Below, piece by piece: positions 8,232 to 15,865 of a DNA stretch of 16,554 bases. How positions within the stretch are numbered: the first letter of the stretch is position 1; each line of letters begins with the position of its first letter. Location of the stretch: contig JAJZXP010000249.1 of NCBI GenBank assembly GCA_021806345.1, positions 1 to 16,554 on the forward strand, written 5' to 3'. This stretch comes from Thermoplasmata archaeon. Its GTDB lineage: Archaea; Thermoplasmatota; Thermoplasmata; Thermoplasmatales; Thermoplasmataceae. The notes under the pieces were generated by a model, which ran no database searches, was not told where the DNA came from, and was given only the letters and a program-made list of their open reading frames with translations. Made by a program: the position numbers and the translations under genes.

Positions 8232-8246
8232 TATATTTAAATATTT
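8232..8246 (-). promoter_or_regulatory. TATA box for the solute-binding protein, leaderless start
   Basis: The minus strand carries AATATTTAAATATAG centred about 26 bp upstream of ATG 8212, so transcription would start at or next to the start codon. No Shine-Dalgarno sequence is present. This supports the chosen start. Confidence 0.6.
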
Positions 8247-8362
8247 TCACGAAGTTATGGGCTTTGGCTCGCTTTTTCAGAAATTGATCCCATATTATGT
8301 GTCCTATAATTTATGCTACTTACAGATTCCAATGTGAAGATTGATTGAAACATCAATTGAAT

Positions 8363-8388
8363 AACAGTAATCTTTAACAGTAATCTTT
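8363..8388. repeat. Perfect 13-bp tandem duplication
   Basis: AACAGTAATCTTT occurs twice head to tail (8363-8375 and 8376-8388). It may be a recent slippage duplication or a paired regulator site; it lies about 200 bp upstream of the UbiD-family gene. Confidence 0.7.
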
Positions 8389-8546
8389 TTTAGATTCTAT
8401 TCCTTGGATTAATTGAATTAACAATACTTCTTTGGATTAATGTAACAAATGTGCCAGTATTAAGGGGACTTTCTAAAACACGTAATAGAAGATTTGTGCA
8501 GAGTATAGAGATATTGTTTTTAAGAGGCGTAGGTTTATTGAAAATA

Positions 8547-8554
8547 TCTATAAG
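8547..8554 (+). promoter_or_regulatory. Candidate TATA box for the UbiD-family gene
   Basis: TCTATAAG is an acceptable but weak archaeal TATA element. It would place transcription start near 8575, about 25 nt before the TTG start at 8602. No ribosome-binding site is evident. Confidence 0.3.
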
Positions 8555-8601
8555 CATCGAAATAATAAAGATTAACGCCACAATTTGAAGAAAAACAATC
8601 C

Positions 8602-10188
8602 TTGAGGACTTTTCTAAATCAACTTTCAAGATTAGAGAATAATTCATTAAAAATTATAAACGATGAAGTTGAAATTGATTATGATATAACGGCATATTAT
8701 CTCCTTTCGAAAAAGGAAAATCCTGCCCTACTTTTCAGAAACATCAAGAATTACAAAGATTTCAGCATAGTAACCAATCTTTTAGGCTCTGAAGAGAGGG
8801 TTGCGATGGCAACAGGTTATTCAAGCATTGCAGAATTTTATAGAAACTGGAATAACGTACTTTCAAAAGATGAAACGTTTTCATATGGGGTTTTAGAAAC
8901 AAACCCACCAGTTAAGGAAGTAATATATAAAAGAAATGAAATCGATATTCTCACTTTGCCTATTACGAGACATTATAAATCAGATGGCTCAAGATCCGGC
9001 TTCGGGAGATATATAACTTCTGGACTTGTAGTTGCTAGGGACCCACGTTCTGAAGATGTTTTAAACCTGAGTTTTACCAGAATACAACCATTTGATAGAG
9101 ACAAGTATTCATTCGATGCGGGAAGCCATGGAAATATGTGGGAATATTTAGATTACTGTAAAAAAAATGACATAAGCCTTGAAATGTCTGTTATTATTGG
9201 TGCCCACCCCGTATTTTATCTACTTGGTGCTGCATTTACCAAAAACGAATACGCAAAAGCCAATCATATTATTAACTTTAGTTATACGTCAGGTTTCTCA
9301 AATAATCTGCCAGTACCATCAGATTCAGAGATGGTTATAGAGGCTGTTTGCTATCCGGATGAAACATACGAAGAAGGTCCATTTGCCGAGTATACTGGTT
9401 ACATGGGGCAAGATTCTACAAGGAACGTAGCACATGTGAAATCGATTATGTCTAGGAAGAATCCGATCTACTACGACATACAACCTTCAAATTCTGCTGA
9501 GCATATTAACCTTTTTTCATTGTCTAGATCGGCATCTATCATAAATTCACTAGAGAGATTTATGCCTAAAGGTCCTAAATACAATGTTGTATGGCCACAT
9601 TATGGGTCGAGATTCCTTACCCTTGGTTGTGTTGATAATGCTAATGAAGCCATCACTAAGCAATTTGGGCTCGGTATAATTGGAACGGAGTCACTTTGGA
9701 GTAAGATTGTATTTATGAATATCGGGAGAACCGATCTAAATCTTGAGAGATGCCTCATCAATCTTGCAGAGACAGATATTCTAAATGATAATAATGTCAT
9801 GTTGTTCAAAAATATGTTCATAATAAGTTCAGACATAACATCGGACAAAAATAGAACGGTTGGAAAAATACTGTTTATAACGTCAGGAAGTAACGCTGAA
9901 ATTTCTAAGAATTTTGACAACGACGCTGCTGAAATAACTTGCGGTGACTCTAAAGTAGTTATTTCGTATAAAAAACAGAGTTATGGAAACGTCAACATAC
10001 AGATGGCGGAAGATGTTGATCTATCTAAACCAGACGAGATAGGCTGGGCTCTTGCCACACGCGTTAATCCCCAATTTGACATTAAGGTCGAAAGCAATAA
10101 GATATTTGTAAAAGTCAATAGGAAACACCCAGAAATTCCAACGATACCGAACTACATAATAGACAATGTCAGGAAAAAGATTAAATAA
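8602..10188 (+). CDS. UbiD-family prenylated-FMN-dependent decarboxylase
   Basis: Cytosolic reversible (de)carboxylase of the UbiD family, using prenylated FMN made by a UbiX-type enzyme. The 528-residue product begins at TTG 8602; the in-frame sequence upstream is open only to a stop at 8566, and TTG-AGG-ACT-TTT gives the usual family opening (L)RxFL. Seen: NLSFTRIQ (165-172), with Asn165 at the metal-ligand and Arg170 at the catalytic position, Glu247 as likely metal ligand, and EGPFAEYTGY (258-267) supplying Glu258 and Glu263 with the E-x4-E spacing of the catalytic acids. Length and motif order fit an active enzyme. The substrate cannot be read from the sequence. Thermoplasmatales use a mevalonate 3-kinase route, so the archaeal mevalonate-pathway UbiD role (anhydromevalonate phosphate decarboxylase) seems unlikely. 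An aromatic or quinone-related acid is possible. No UbiX gene is present. Confidence 0.9.
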   Translation: MRTFLNQLSRLENNSLKIINDEVEIDYDITAYYLLSKKENPALLFRNIKNYKDFSIVTNLLGSEERVAMATGYSSIAEFYRNWNNVLSKDETFSYGVLETNPPVKEVIYKRNEIDILTLPITRHYKSDGSRSGFGRYITSGLVVARDPRSEDVLNLSFTRIQPFDRDKYSFDAGSHGNMWEYLDYCKKNDISLEMSVIIGAHPVFYLLGAAFTKNEYAKANHIINFSYTSGFSNNLPVPSDSEMVIEAVCYPDETYEEGPFAEYTGYMGQDSTRNVAHVKSIMSRKNPIYYDIQPSNSAEHINLFSLSRSASIINSLERFMPKGPKYNVVWPHYGSRFLTLGCVDNANEAITKQFGLGIIGTESLWSKIVFMNIGRTDLNLERCLINLAETDILNDNNVMLFKNMFIISSDITSDKNRTVGKILFITSGSNAEISKNFDNDAAEITCGDSKVVISYKKQSYGNVNIQMAEDVDLSKPDEIGWALATRVNPQFDIKVESNKIFVKVNRKHPEIPTIPNYIIDNVRKKIK

Positions 10189-10285
10189 ATTCATATCGAA
10201 TAATGTGCCTTAATCTACCAAATATTTTCATGCATAAATTAACTTGCTTTGAGATGCCTCATGTCAAAAAATATTGATCTTAACC

Positions 10286-10339
10286 CCTATTAGAGATATT
10301 GGAGTTCAGTCGCTCCGCAGGGAGATGTTTGTTAATAGG
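10286..10339. repeat. Inverted repeat enclosing a small hairpin
   Basis: Arms CCTATTA (10286-10292) and TAATAGG (10333-10339) could pair, with an inner stem GGAG (10301-10304) and CTCC (10313-10316). It starts about 100 bp downstream of the UbiD-family stop. Function unknown; it may be an RNA 3' structure or an old element remnant. Confidence 0.3.
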
Positions 10340-10391
10340 ATTGGATATATTGCCAGCTTAACCTAAATAAAAAAATAAGGCATGTCTCGCT

Positions 10392-10628
10392 ATGCAACAC
10401 GGCCACTACCATAAAATAGATACAAGGTTCCTCCGAATAAAGTAAAATTACTTGTCGTCAGAAGAGCAAGCAAAGCGATTCAGGTATAGAATTCATGAGT
10501 GTGCCCATAAAGTTAGGAGCAATTTTACCGCAAAAATATTCATACTAAAATTATTTTTGTATATGCTATTAAACAAAATAGCACGTATTTCAGCCAACGT
10601 AAGTTTAAATAAAATCTTAATTATTCAC
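10392..10628 (+). pseudogene. Degenerate short reading frame of unknown origin
   Basis: From ATG 10392 the frame reads MQHGHYHKIDTRFLRIK, then TAA at 10443-10445, then NYLSSEEQAKRFRYRIHE and CAHKVRSNFTAKIF, open until a TGA at 10629. The charged middle part looks coding rather than random, but I recognise no family. The last third overlaps the next gene's promoter and is probably non-coding. It could be a relic of a transposase or of a small gene. Confidence 0.2.
10604..10613 (+). promoter_or_regulatory. TATA box for the luciferase-like oxidoreductase
   Basis: TTTAAATAAA is centred about 35 bp upstream of ATG 10644, predicting a leader of roughly 10 nt. The sequence before the ATG (AAAGGTAAGAGAA) holds only a weak ribosome-binding match. 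Confidence 0.5.
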
Positions 10629-10643
10629 TGAAAGGTAAGAGAA

Positions 10644-11645
10644 ATGGTAAAATTTGGGATAAGGTTATTGGGGACATTAGGAAATGTAAGCCACTTACAA
10701 AAATTAGCTTCAATGGCTGAAAAAAGCGGTTTTGATGCATGCTGGTTTGCACACGACCCATTTCAGCCGAATTCTTGGGTTAGTTCGGTTGCTGTAGCCT
10801 CCGTTACTAAAAAGATTAGCATTGGATTCAATATTAAGCCTTATACCATCGATCCTTCTGAAATTGCCACATTTGCTGCTCAGCTGGACGATTTTTCAAA
10901 TGGGAGAGCTGTTATCGCACTAGGTTCCCACACTGAAAAGATGTTTGAGGAATGGATTGGACTTAAACAAAATCTAGTAGGTCTAACTAGAGAATCAGTA
11001 GAGTTAGTTCGTGGGCTTCTAGATGGTAAAATTATGGAATATAATGGCAAAATCTTTCATTGGACAAAAGAGGCTTACTTAAGGTTTAAACCTTTGAGAA
11101 ACAGAATTCCAATTTATGTGCCAGGTATAGGGAAGGATATGTTTCGTTTGTCTGGGGAAATTGGTGATGGAAGCCTACCTATGGCAACACCACCCGAATC
11201 TTTCGATTATCCTATGAAATATATAAAGGAAGGGATAGAATCTGCTGGTAGAGATCCAAATTCCTTCGATTATGTCGGTTTAATATGGATTTATCTAGCG
11301 AATGATGGAGTCGTTGATAAAATGTCTTTAAAAAGGATAATTGCATATTTTCTACCTTATCTTGAAAAAGAAATGATTTCACACGTCAATGTCACTGAAG
11401 ATGAGATAAAGAAAATAGACTTGTTACTTTCAAAAAGAGATTACGAAGGGGCTGCTCATGCTGTGTCTGATAAAATGCTGGACTTAGCCGTATATGGTGA
11501 TACTGAACAATGCATAAAAAGGATAGAAAAATTGGTTAAAAAGGGAGCAACGAGTATTTCAGTAGGTGGTCCTTTCGGTAAAAACCCTGAACAGGCACTA
11601 GGTATAATTGGCAAGGATATTATTTCATATTTCAAAAACCAATGA
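10644..11645 (+). CDS. Luciferase-like (LLM) flavin/F420-dependent oxidoreductase, Mer-like
   Basis: TIM-barrel oxidoreductase of the bacterial luciferase-like superfamily. In euryarchaea the nearest well-known members are F420-dependent methylenetetrahydromethanopterin reductase (Mer) and F420-dependent dehydrogenases. The 333-residue product shows the typical order: an N-terminal strand and helix (KLASMAEKSGFDACWFAHDP, about 20-39), LDDFSNGRAVIALGSH (81-96), a central IPIYVPGIGKDMFRLSGEIG (155-174) cofactor-region segment, and the C-terminal YGDTEQCIKRIEKL with GATSISVGGPFG (311-322). Length matches the family (about 320-350). It has its own promoter, so it is not obviously co-transcribed with the UbiD gene 455 bp upstream. 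The substrate is unknown; Thermoplasmatales are not methanogens, so a true Mer function should not be assumed. Whether the cofactor is F420 or FMN cannot be decided from this alone. Confidence 0.85.
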   Translation: MVKFGIRLLGTLGNVSHLQKLASMAEKSGFDACWFAHDPFQPNSWVSSVAVASVTKKISIGFNIKPYTIDPSEIATFAAQLDDFSNGRAVIALGSHTEKMFEEWIGLKQNLVGLTRESVELVRGLLDGKIMEYNGKIFHWTKEAYLRFKPLRNRIPIYVPGIGKDMFRLSGEIGDGSLPMATPPESFDYPMKYIKEGIESAGRDPNSFDYVGLIWIYLANDGVVDKMSLKRIIAYFLPYLEKEMISHVNVTEDEIKKIDLLLSKRDYEGAAHAVSDKMLDLAVYGDTEQCIKRIEKLVKKGATSISVGGPFGKNPEQALGIIGKDIISYFKNQ

Positions 11646-11765
11646 TTTCTGGGCTAATTATAAGTTTGGATCATCGAACTTTCATAGGTTCTTCTTCCTA
11701 ATTTAGGGTTTTGTCGTATAAGTTTTCTATTCAAACTTTAAACATTTAGTTAAAATTAGCTCACA

Positions 11766-12174
11766 TTACGCAAAATTGAGACTATCCAATACATCTTCTC
11801 ATTTATCATACAATGAACTGTGAAAAACCAAATAAGTTTGCTCTGGATCGTAAGTAAACATGAAGTACCACGCTGAATAAGGCAATGATTTATTTGATCT
11901 TCCACTGTTTATTGCACACCATAATCAGGTTTTCTATAAGTGATATCTTAGATTTTCAGCTCTCACTTTTCATATGATACTTTTGAAATAATTCATTGTG
12001 CGTGTAAAATAGTATTCCATTAATCCAGAGGCTTGCTTCATAAAATAAAATAGTGGATGAGTGTTCAAGGGCTAACTTATCTCTTGGTATATTATAGTTA
12101 CTTCTTTTGCTTGTAAACTTAACGGACATTGACACCAAACATCTTTTCCGCTGAATAAAAAGCAAGAAGAACAC
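11766..12174 (-). pseudogene. Possible decayed gene, two protein-like fragments
   Basis: Reading the minus strand, an open stretch (12174-11956) encodes FTSKRSNYNIPRDKLALEH and then SSTILFYEASLWINGILFY before its stop. Downstream, in another frame, about 11935-11766 reads SLPYSAWYFMFTYDPEQTY then LVFHSSLYDK, a TGA, and EDVLDSLNFA. The aromatic-rich, non-repetitive composition resembles coding sequence broken by frameshift and nonsense changes. I recognise no family. It lies downstream of the FAD oxidase on the same strand. It could equally be chance. Confidence 0.2.
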
Positions 12175-12267
12175 AAGAACGCATTTGTAGATATTTTAGT
12201 TAAGCATTTAGTTTAGTTATAATATCATTCAACAAGATCTGTTATTCAAAGCTAAGACCTTCTATTA

Positions 12268-12293
12268 AACAATCTTATGATTCAATGATTGTT
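12268..12293. repeat. 7-bp inverted repeat downstream of the FAD oxidase
   Basis: AACAATC (12268-12274) and GATTGTT (12287-12293) flank a 12-nt loop, about 40 bp beyond the FAD oxidase stop. It may form an RNA hairpin near the 3' end; archaea do not normally rely on hairpin terminators. Confidence 0.35.
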
Positions 12294-12328
12294 GGGTAAA
12301 TCAAATATTTATGAGATATAGAATGAGT

Positions 12329-13801
12329 TCAAATAGTCTTTGGCGGTTTAGCTGGAAGTATATTATGATTCATACGGAAGAAATTATCAGGGTCATATTT
12401 TCCTTTTATTTCCGAAAGTCTCTGAAGATTGTTGCCGTATGCTGATCTGATTTCTGCGCTTATGTTGTCGAAAGTCTGAAAATTGATATAACCTGTTTCC
12501 TCTAAATTAGGATATATGGACTTAATTTTCTTCTTTAGAGATCTTCCCCATTCAACTTGTTGGGTGTTCTCTGATGGATCTGGCCATCCGCAGTCAATGA
12601 CTACCATGAAATTATTGTCTCTGGCCGAATAAGCCGTCTCGTCTGGTGCAACAGATTGTATCGCGCCGCCAGTGTGCCAGATCCCAGTTACTGCCGAATA
12701 TGTAAAATTAACCTTGCTATACTCATCGATTATGAGATTAATGAAATCTTTAGTAATATCAGGGATCATAATTCCTGTTGAATAATAATTCCATCCGTTT
12801 GGAAGGTCGTTGTCGCTGTAAGACTGTGCCCAAATGTAGCTAGTTATAACACTATTATCGTATATTGGCGTACACAGGTTCCTCAAAGGTTCGACAATCC
12901 TTTTGCCTGTCTCTGGGTCCCCAGAATAAACTGAACGAACCACGATGCCTCTCCGATTTCTTAGAACAGCTGGCACATTCTCAGAATCTGGGAATTTAGT
13001 GATCTGAAATTCTGCTGAAAGCTCAAGTGGTGCCTCTTCAAGCATAAAGTTCCTACCATATTCAATCACAGTCTGAGCATCTCTTAGATCATATACCGTA
13101 TACTGGAACATTACATCCGGTCCGACCTTGTGTAACCGGTAATCAAAGCGTGTGACTATACCGAAATTTCCCCCTCCGCCTCTTATTGCCCAGAAGAGAT
13201 CCGGATGATTTTTTTCATCTACATAAACGAGAGAACTGTCTGCTAGTACCATCTGTGCACCTATTAGATTATCTATAGTGAGGCCATATTTTCTTCTTAG
13301 GTGACCATATCCACCACCTAGTGTCAATCCAGCTATTCCTGTTTTTGAAACAACGCCAAATGGTGTTGCGAGTCCATAAAGCTGTGTCTCTCTATCTACA
13401 TCACCAAGAAGTGCTCCACCCTGTGCCATTGCAACCCTGCGACTTTCATCAACAAATACGCCATTCATCTTTGATAGATCAATTGTGAGCGCATCATCCA
13501 TTACTGATGATCCCGTAATATTATGCCCGCCCGACTTAATTGTTGTTAGAATGTTATGCTTCAACGCGAATTTTACTGCAAGTATGACGTCATATGTTCC
13601 CCTGCATTGAATAACGGCCGCGGGTCTTTTTGCAAACATGCCGTTCCATATTTCCCTCGCGGAGTCATAACCAGGATCTCCCTTTAGATACAGCTTACCA
13701 TAGATACTGCTTGCTAGTCTCATGACCTCATCCCTCTCAACCCCAATGCTCCCAGAATCGCGTGATATAAAATTCACCACATCAGTTTCACTGTACGACA
13801 T
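12329..13801 (-). CDS. FAD-linked oxidase, berberine-bridge-enzyme (BBE)-like
   Basis: Flavoprotein oxidase of the PCMH/VAO superfamily, oxidising an alcohol, sugar or amine-type substrate with O2 or another acceptor. The 490-residue product has the FAD-binding domain (about 55-235) with SGGHNITGSS (90-99); His93 sits where the covalent FAD-histidine occurs. Then follow TPFGVVSKTGIAGLTLGGG (146-164) and WAIRGGGGNFGIVT (204-217). The C-terminal BBE motif YDPDNFFRMNHNI (469-481) is complete. Bicovalent members have a Cys in the G-x-C-P segment; here that position aligns with Ala145 in GLATPFG, so only single covalent attachment is expected. Length is normal and the frame intact. ATG 13801 lies about 25 bp from a TATA box, so the mRNA is probably leaderless. 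Substrate unknown; relatives include sugar oxidases and 6-hydroxynicotine oxidase. No signal peptide is seen, so it is cytosolic. Confidence 0.9.
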   Translation of the reverse strand: MSYSETDVVNFISRDSGSIGVERDEVMRLASSIYGKLYLKGDPGYDSAREIWNGMFAKRPAAVIQCRGTYDVILAVKFALKHNILTTIKSGGHNITGSSVMDDALTIDLSKMNGVFVDESRRVAMAQGGALLGDVDRETQLYGLATPFGVVSKTGIAGLTLGGGYGHLRRKYGLTIDNLIGAQMVLADSSLVYVDEKNHPDLFWAIRGGGGNFGIVTRFDYRLHKVGPDVMFQYTVYDLRDAQTVIEYGRNFMLEEAPLELSAEFQITKFPDSENVPAVLRNRRGIVVRSVYSGDPETGKRIVEPLRNLCTPIYDNSVITSYIWAQSYSDNDLPNGWNYYSTGIMIPDITKDFINLIIDEYSKVNFTYSAVTGIWHTGGAIQSVAPDETAYSARDNNFMVVIDCGWPDPSENTQQVEWGRSLKKKIKSIYPNLEETGYINFQTFDNISAEIRSAYGNNLQRLSEIKGKYDPDNFFRMNHNILPAKPPKTI

Positions 13802-14109
13802 CGGGGGGAAAACGGCAATTCAAAATAAAACACTTTCCCTCGGGTAGGATGTGTTACATTGCTCAGTGTTCTGCCAATATTGAACACATTCTTCAGGTTC
13901 TGCGTGAAGAGAAGTGAGTCATCTGTTCTGTCATCCTTCTTATGTACATTTTTCATCAAAGAATCTTTCTGTCAAGGATAGAACTCATTTCTGATATTCA
14001 TGCTGTCGGCAACGAATTTCACAACAGCTTCTTTACGATACTGCTTGACATTGAAAATTGTTTTACTCTCACGTGTAGCAAAGACTTTTAAATCAGCAAG
14101 TTTAGCCAT
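13774..14109 (-). pseudogene. Broken small gene upstream of the FAD oxidase
   Basis: From ATG 14109 the minus strand encodes 45 residues, MAKLADLKVFATRESKTIF then NVKQYRKEAVVKFVADSMNI, ending at TGA (13974-13972). The same frame then continues QKDSLMKNVHKKDDRTDDS and LLFTQNLKNVFNIGRTL for about 65 more codons, running 28 bp into the FAD oxidase start. The continuity of charged, coding-like sequence in one frame across a single TGA suggests a small gene inactivated by a nonsense change. Alternatively the 45-residue part alone is a functional small protein. The last 20 or so codons overlap the FAD oxidase promoter and are probably not coding. I do not recognise the family. A relic of a mobile-element gene is possible given the insertion sequence next door. 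Confidence 0.3.
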
Positions 14110-14265
14110 TTATGAATGCGCTCAATAACATTTCTCAAGTCAGATTATGCTCGTGTTTATCTTATCATGTTTTTGAACCAACCTGCACCGTTTATTTACA
14201 TACGAAAGAGAAAATAATATCATAAATATTGGAAGTGTAGCTTGTACATCCTGAGTATCGGTGAA
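13802..14265. other. Intergenic region between the FAD oxidase and the IS1634-like element
   Basis: It contains the FAD oxidase promoter, a minus-strand reading frame of about 112 codons broken by TGA (13774-14109), and an AT-rich stretch (14110-14263) next to the insertion sequence in which I see nothing else. Confidence 0.5.
13822..13830 (-). promoter_or_regulatory. TATA box for the FAD oxidase, leaderless start
   Basis: TTTTATTTT on the minus strand is centred about 25 bp before ATG 13801, placing transcription start at the start codon and supporting that start over any upstream one. Confidence 0.45.
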
Positions 14266-15865
14266 TTAGTAGGAGACGATCAGATCTTTTAGCCCAAGAT
14301 CCTCAATCAGCTTCCTGTTTTTCTTTGTCACGGGCCCCCACTGTCTCAGTGTATTTCCGTTTTGGACCATTGAAATCTCGTATATTCCCTTCAGGATGTC
14401 TATGGTCTCATCGACGCTCTCCGGCCTGTTCATTGATCTGAGTTTCCATCTTATGGCTGCCCTGATCAGGTACGCCATGTGATTCACCACCGTAAGATAT
14501 GCGTCCACCCTGTTCCATAACCGGTATCTTATCGGTCCAAGACCGTTGCTGCCCTTCATCTCCCTGAACGCTTTCTCCACCTCGTCCCTCTGGAAGTATG
14601 CCTCCACGATCTCCTCCGGTGTAAGGTCAGGATCGGTCGTGAACAGCAGGAACCTGCCGTCGGATAACCGCTCCCCCTTCTCGATCCCCATGTCGATCTT
14701 CCATCCCCTCCTACCCCTTGATGTGCGCGCTATCTTTCCCAGGTCTTCCCTCAGTTCAGACAGCCTCTTCTCATCGCGGATAGAGGAGGCTTCCCTGATC
14801 AGCAGGTCCCTTGAACCTCTTTCTTCGTTCCTCCTCACGGGATCAAGGGTTACGACAATGGTTCCGGTCTTTCCGAACAGCGTTCCATTCCACCCCCGGT
14901 AGTATATAACGCCGCCTGATCTGGGTATCACCTGGCCGGTTCTCTCGATCTCATGATCGGGATAGCGTGTGAGCGCACTCCTGACCTCCTTTGAGTTTTC
15001 CATGCATCCGCCGAGAACACTGATACCGGAAACGGTGGCTTTCTCTATGACGTTTTCATGCATGAACGCCCTGTCCAGTATCATGGTCATCTTCCCCTCA
15101 ACATGAGAGGAGATGTATCCCAGCGTCCTGGAATCATGAAGGGAACCCTTCACCGTCATGGACATGAGGGGAAAGTGGTTATTCCTCCCCGTGACGAGGC
15201 CGATGCCGACGTGCGGTCTCCCCATGTCATCCGGCCCGTAACCATGCTCTGCCCATTCGCGGCGGGAACCGTTGTACCTTATCCTGCGCACGTCGTAATA
15301 GACGAAATACTTCACCTCGTCCTTTCCTGCGATCTCCTCCCACTTCTCCGTGAGCATGCCCTGTATGGCCGGGACCCTTCTTTTGGCGATCTCGCTCCTG
15401 GAATATATGGTGTCCAGGGCATCCAACAGGCGATCCTTCGTCAATCCCGGTGTGTTCATCCATCTCCCAATCGGGGAAGAATCTATCCATTCCCCGATTC
15501 GGTTCAGCGGCCTCCTTCCGTTGAGCTGGTTGAAAACAAGTGCCATGACGGAACTTGCCACAATGCCGCCATCGGACGGGCATATCATGTCAAGGCATTC
15601 CCTCAGCCCGAACCTGATGGCGACAGAATGGAAGAGGACGAGATGCCCGGATGGTACCACTGTTCCGATCCTCTCAATCTCCGGTGCCTTCATGCGCCTT
15701 GGCTTTATGGGGGAAACGGCGCCGATGTGATCCACAACATGCGTTATCGATCTCTTTCTTTCCTTATCCCATTCATACCAGACCTTCTGCCTGTATTTGT
15801 GACCGTCGACGGTCACTGTTCTCTCGGTTATCTTCCTGCCATCCATGAATACTATCATACTAATT
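14264..15865 (-). mobile_element. IS1634-like insertion sequence (IS4 superfamily), boundaries tentative
   Basis: A block of markedly higher G+C (about half, by eye) than its flanks, filled by one transposase gene. Reading inward from each side, AATTAGTAGGAGACGAT (from 14264, plus) and AATTAGTATGATAGTAT (from 15865, minus) match at 13 of 17 positions and could be terminal inverted repeats. The start and stop codons would then lie inside the repeats. I found no matching target duplication directly outside, so the true ends may be further out. Confidence 0.55.
14266..15858 (-). CDS. IS1634-family DDE transposase
   Basis: Catalyses cut-and-paste transposition of its insertion sequence. The 530-residue product is full length for IS1634-type transposases (about 500-560). 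Seen: first catalytic Asp189 in YYDVRRIRY, second Asp262 in ILDRAF, and Glu428 within the IS4-superfamily signature Y421-x2-R424-x3-E428-x6-K435 (YFQRDEVEKAFREMK). All three DDE residues are present and the frame is intact, so it may be active. The first ATG (15858) is only about 21 bp from the likely TATA box; the in-frame ATG at 15846 (MDGRKITER) is the more plausible leaderless start. Its GC-rich codons (CGG, GCC, CTC) contrast with neighbouring host genes, pointing to recent transfer from a higher-GC host. Long open frames on both strands across it are shadows of this gene. Confidence 0.93.
   Translation of the reverse strand: MIVFMDGRKITERTVTVDGHKYRQKVWYEWDKERKRSITHVVDHIGAVSPIKPRRMKAPEIERIGTVVPSGHLVLFHSVAIRFGLRECLDMICPSDGGIVASSVMALVFNQLNGRRPLNRIGEWIDSSPIGRWMNTPGLTKDRLLDALDTIYSRSEIAKRRVPAIQGMLTEKWEEIAGKDEVKYFVYYDVRRIRYNGSRREWAEHGYGPDDMGRPHVGIGLVTGRNNHFPLMSMTVKGSLHDSRTLGYISSHVEGKMTMILDRAFMHENVIEKATVSGISVLGGCMENSKEVRSALTRYPDHEIERTGQVIPRSGGVIYYRGWNGTLFGKTGTIVVTLDPVRRNEERGSRDLLIREASSIRDEKRLSELREDLGKIARTSRGRRGWKIDMGIEKGERLSDGRFLLFTTDPDLTPEEIVEAYFQRDEVEKAFREMKGSNGLGPIRYRLWNRVDAYLTVVNHMAYLIRAAIRWKLRSMNRPESVDETIDILKGIYEISMVQNGNTLRQWGPVTKKNRKLIEDLGLKDLIVSY

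Larger units (their letters stand above)
8213..8601. other. Divergent intergenic region between binding protein and UbiD-family gene
   Basis: It contains the leaderless promoter of the binding-protein gene at its left end, a short inverted repeat TTGAT/ATCAA (8341-8345, 8352-8356), a perfect 13-bp tandem duplication at 8363-8388, and a weak promoter for the UbiD-family gene near its right end. An 85-codon hydrophobic minus-strand frame (8390-8647) overlaps the UbiD start and is not supported as a gene. Confidence 0.5.
10189..10643. other. Intergenic region with decayed frame and inverted repeat
   Basis: It holds an inverted repeat pair CCTATTA (10286-10292) and TAATAGG (10333-10339) enclosing a small GGAG-CTCC hairpin (10301-10316), the degenerate reading frame at 10392-10628, and the promoter of the following oxidoreductase at its right end. 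No RNA gene is recognised. Confidence 0.5.
11646..12328. other. Long convergent intergenic region with minus-strand gene relics
   Basis: These 683 bp lie between the ends of two convergent genes. They hold short minus-strand frames with protein-like stretches but several stops (described separately) and an inverted repeat AACAATC/GATTGTT at 12268-12293. I see no RNA gene or intact element. Confidence 0.5.

Noticed and set aside
8390..8647. 85-codon hydrophobic minus-strand frame
   Set aside because: It overlaps the UbiD-family start, has no clear promoter, and hydrophobic frames are frequent in AT-rich spacer.
9600..9920. 106-codon minus-strand open frame
   Set aside because: Antisense to the UbiD-family gene; no recognisable features.
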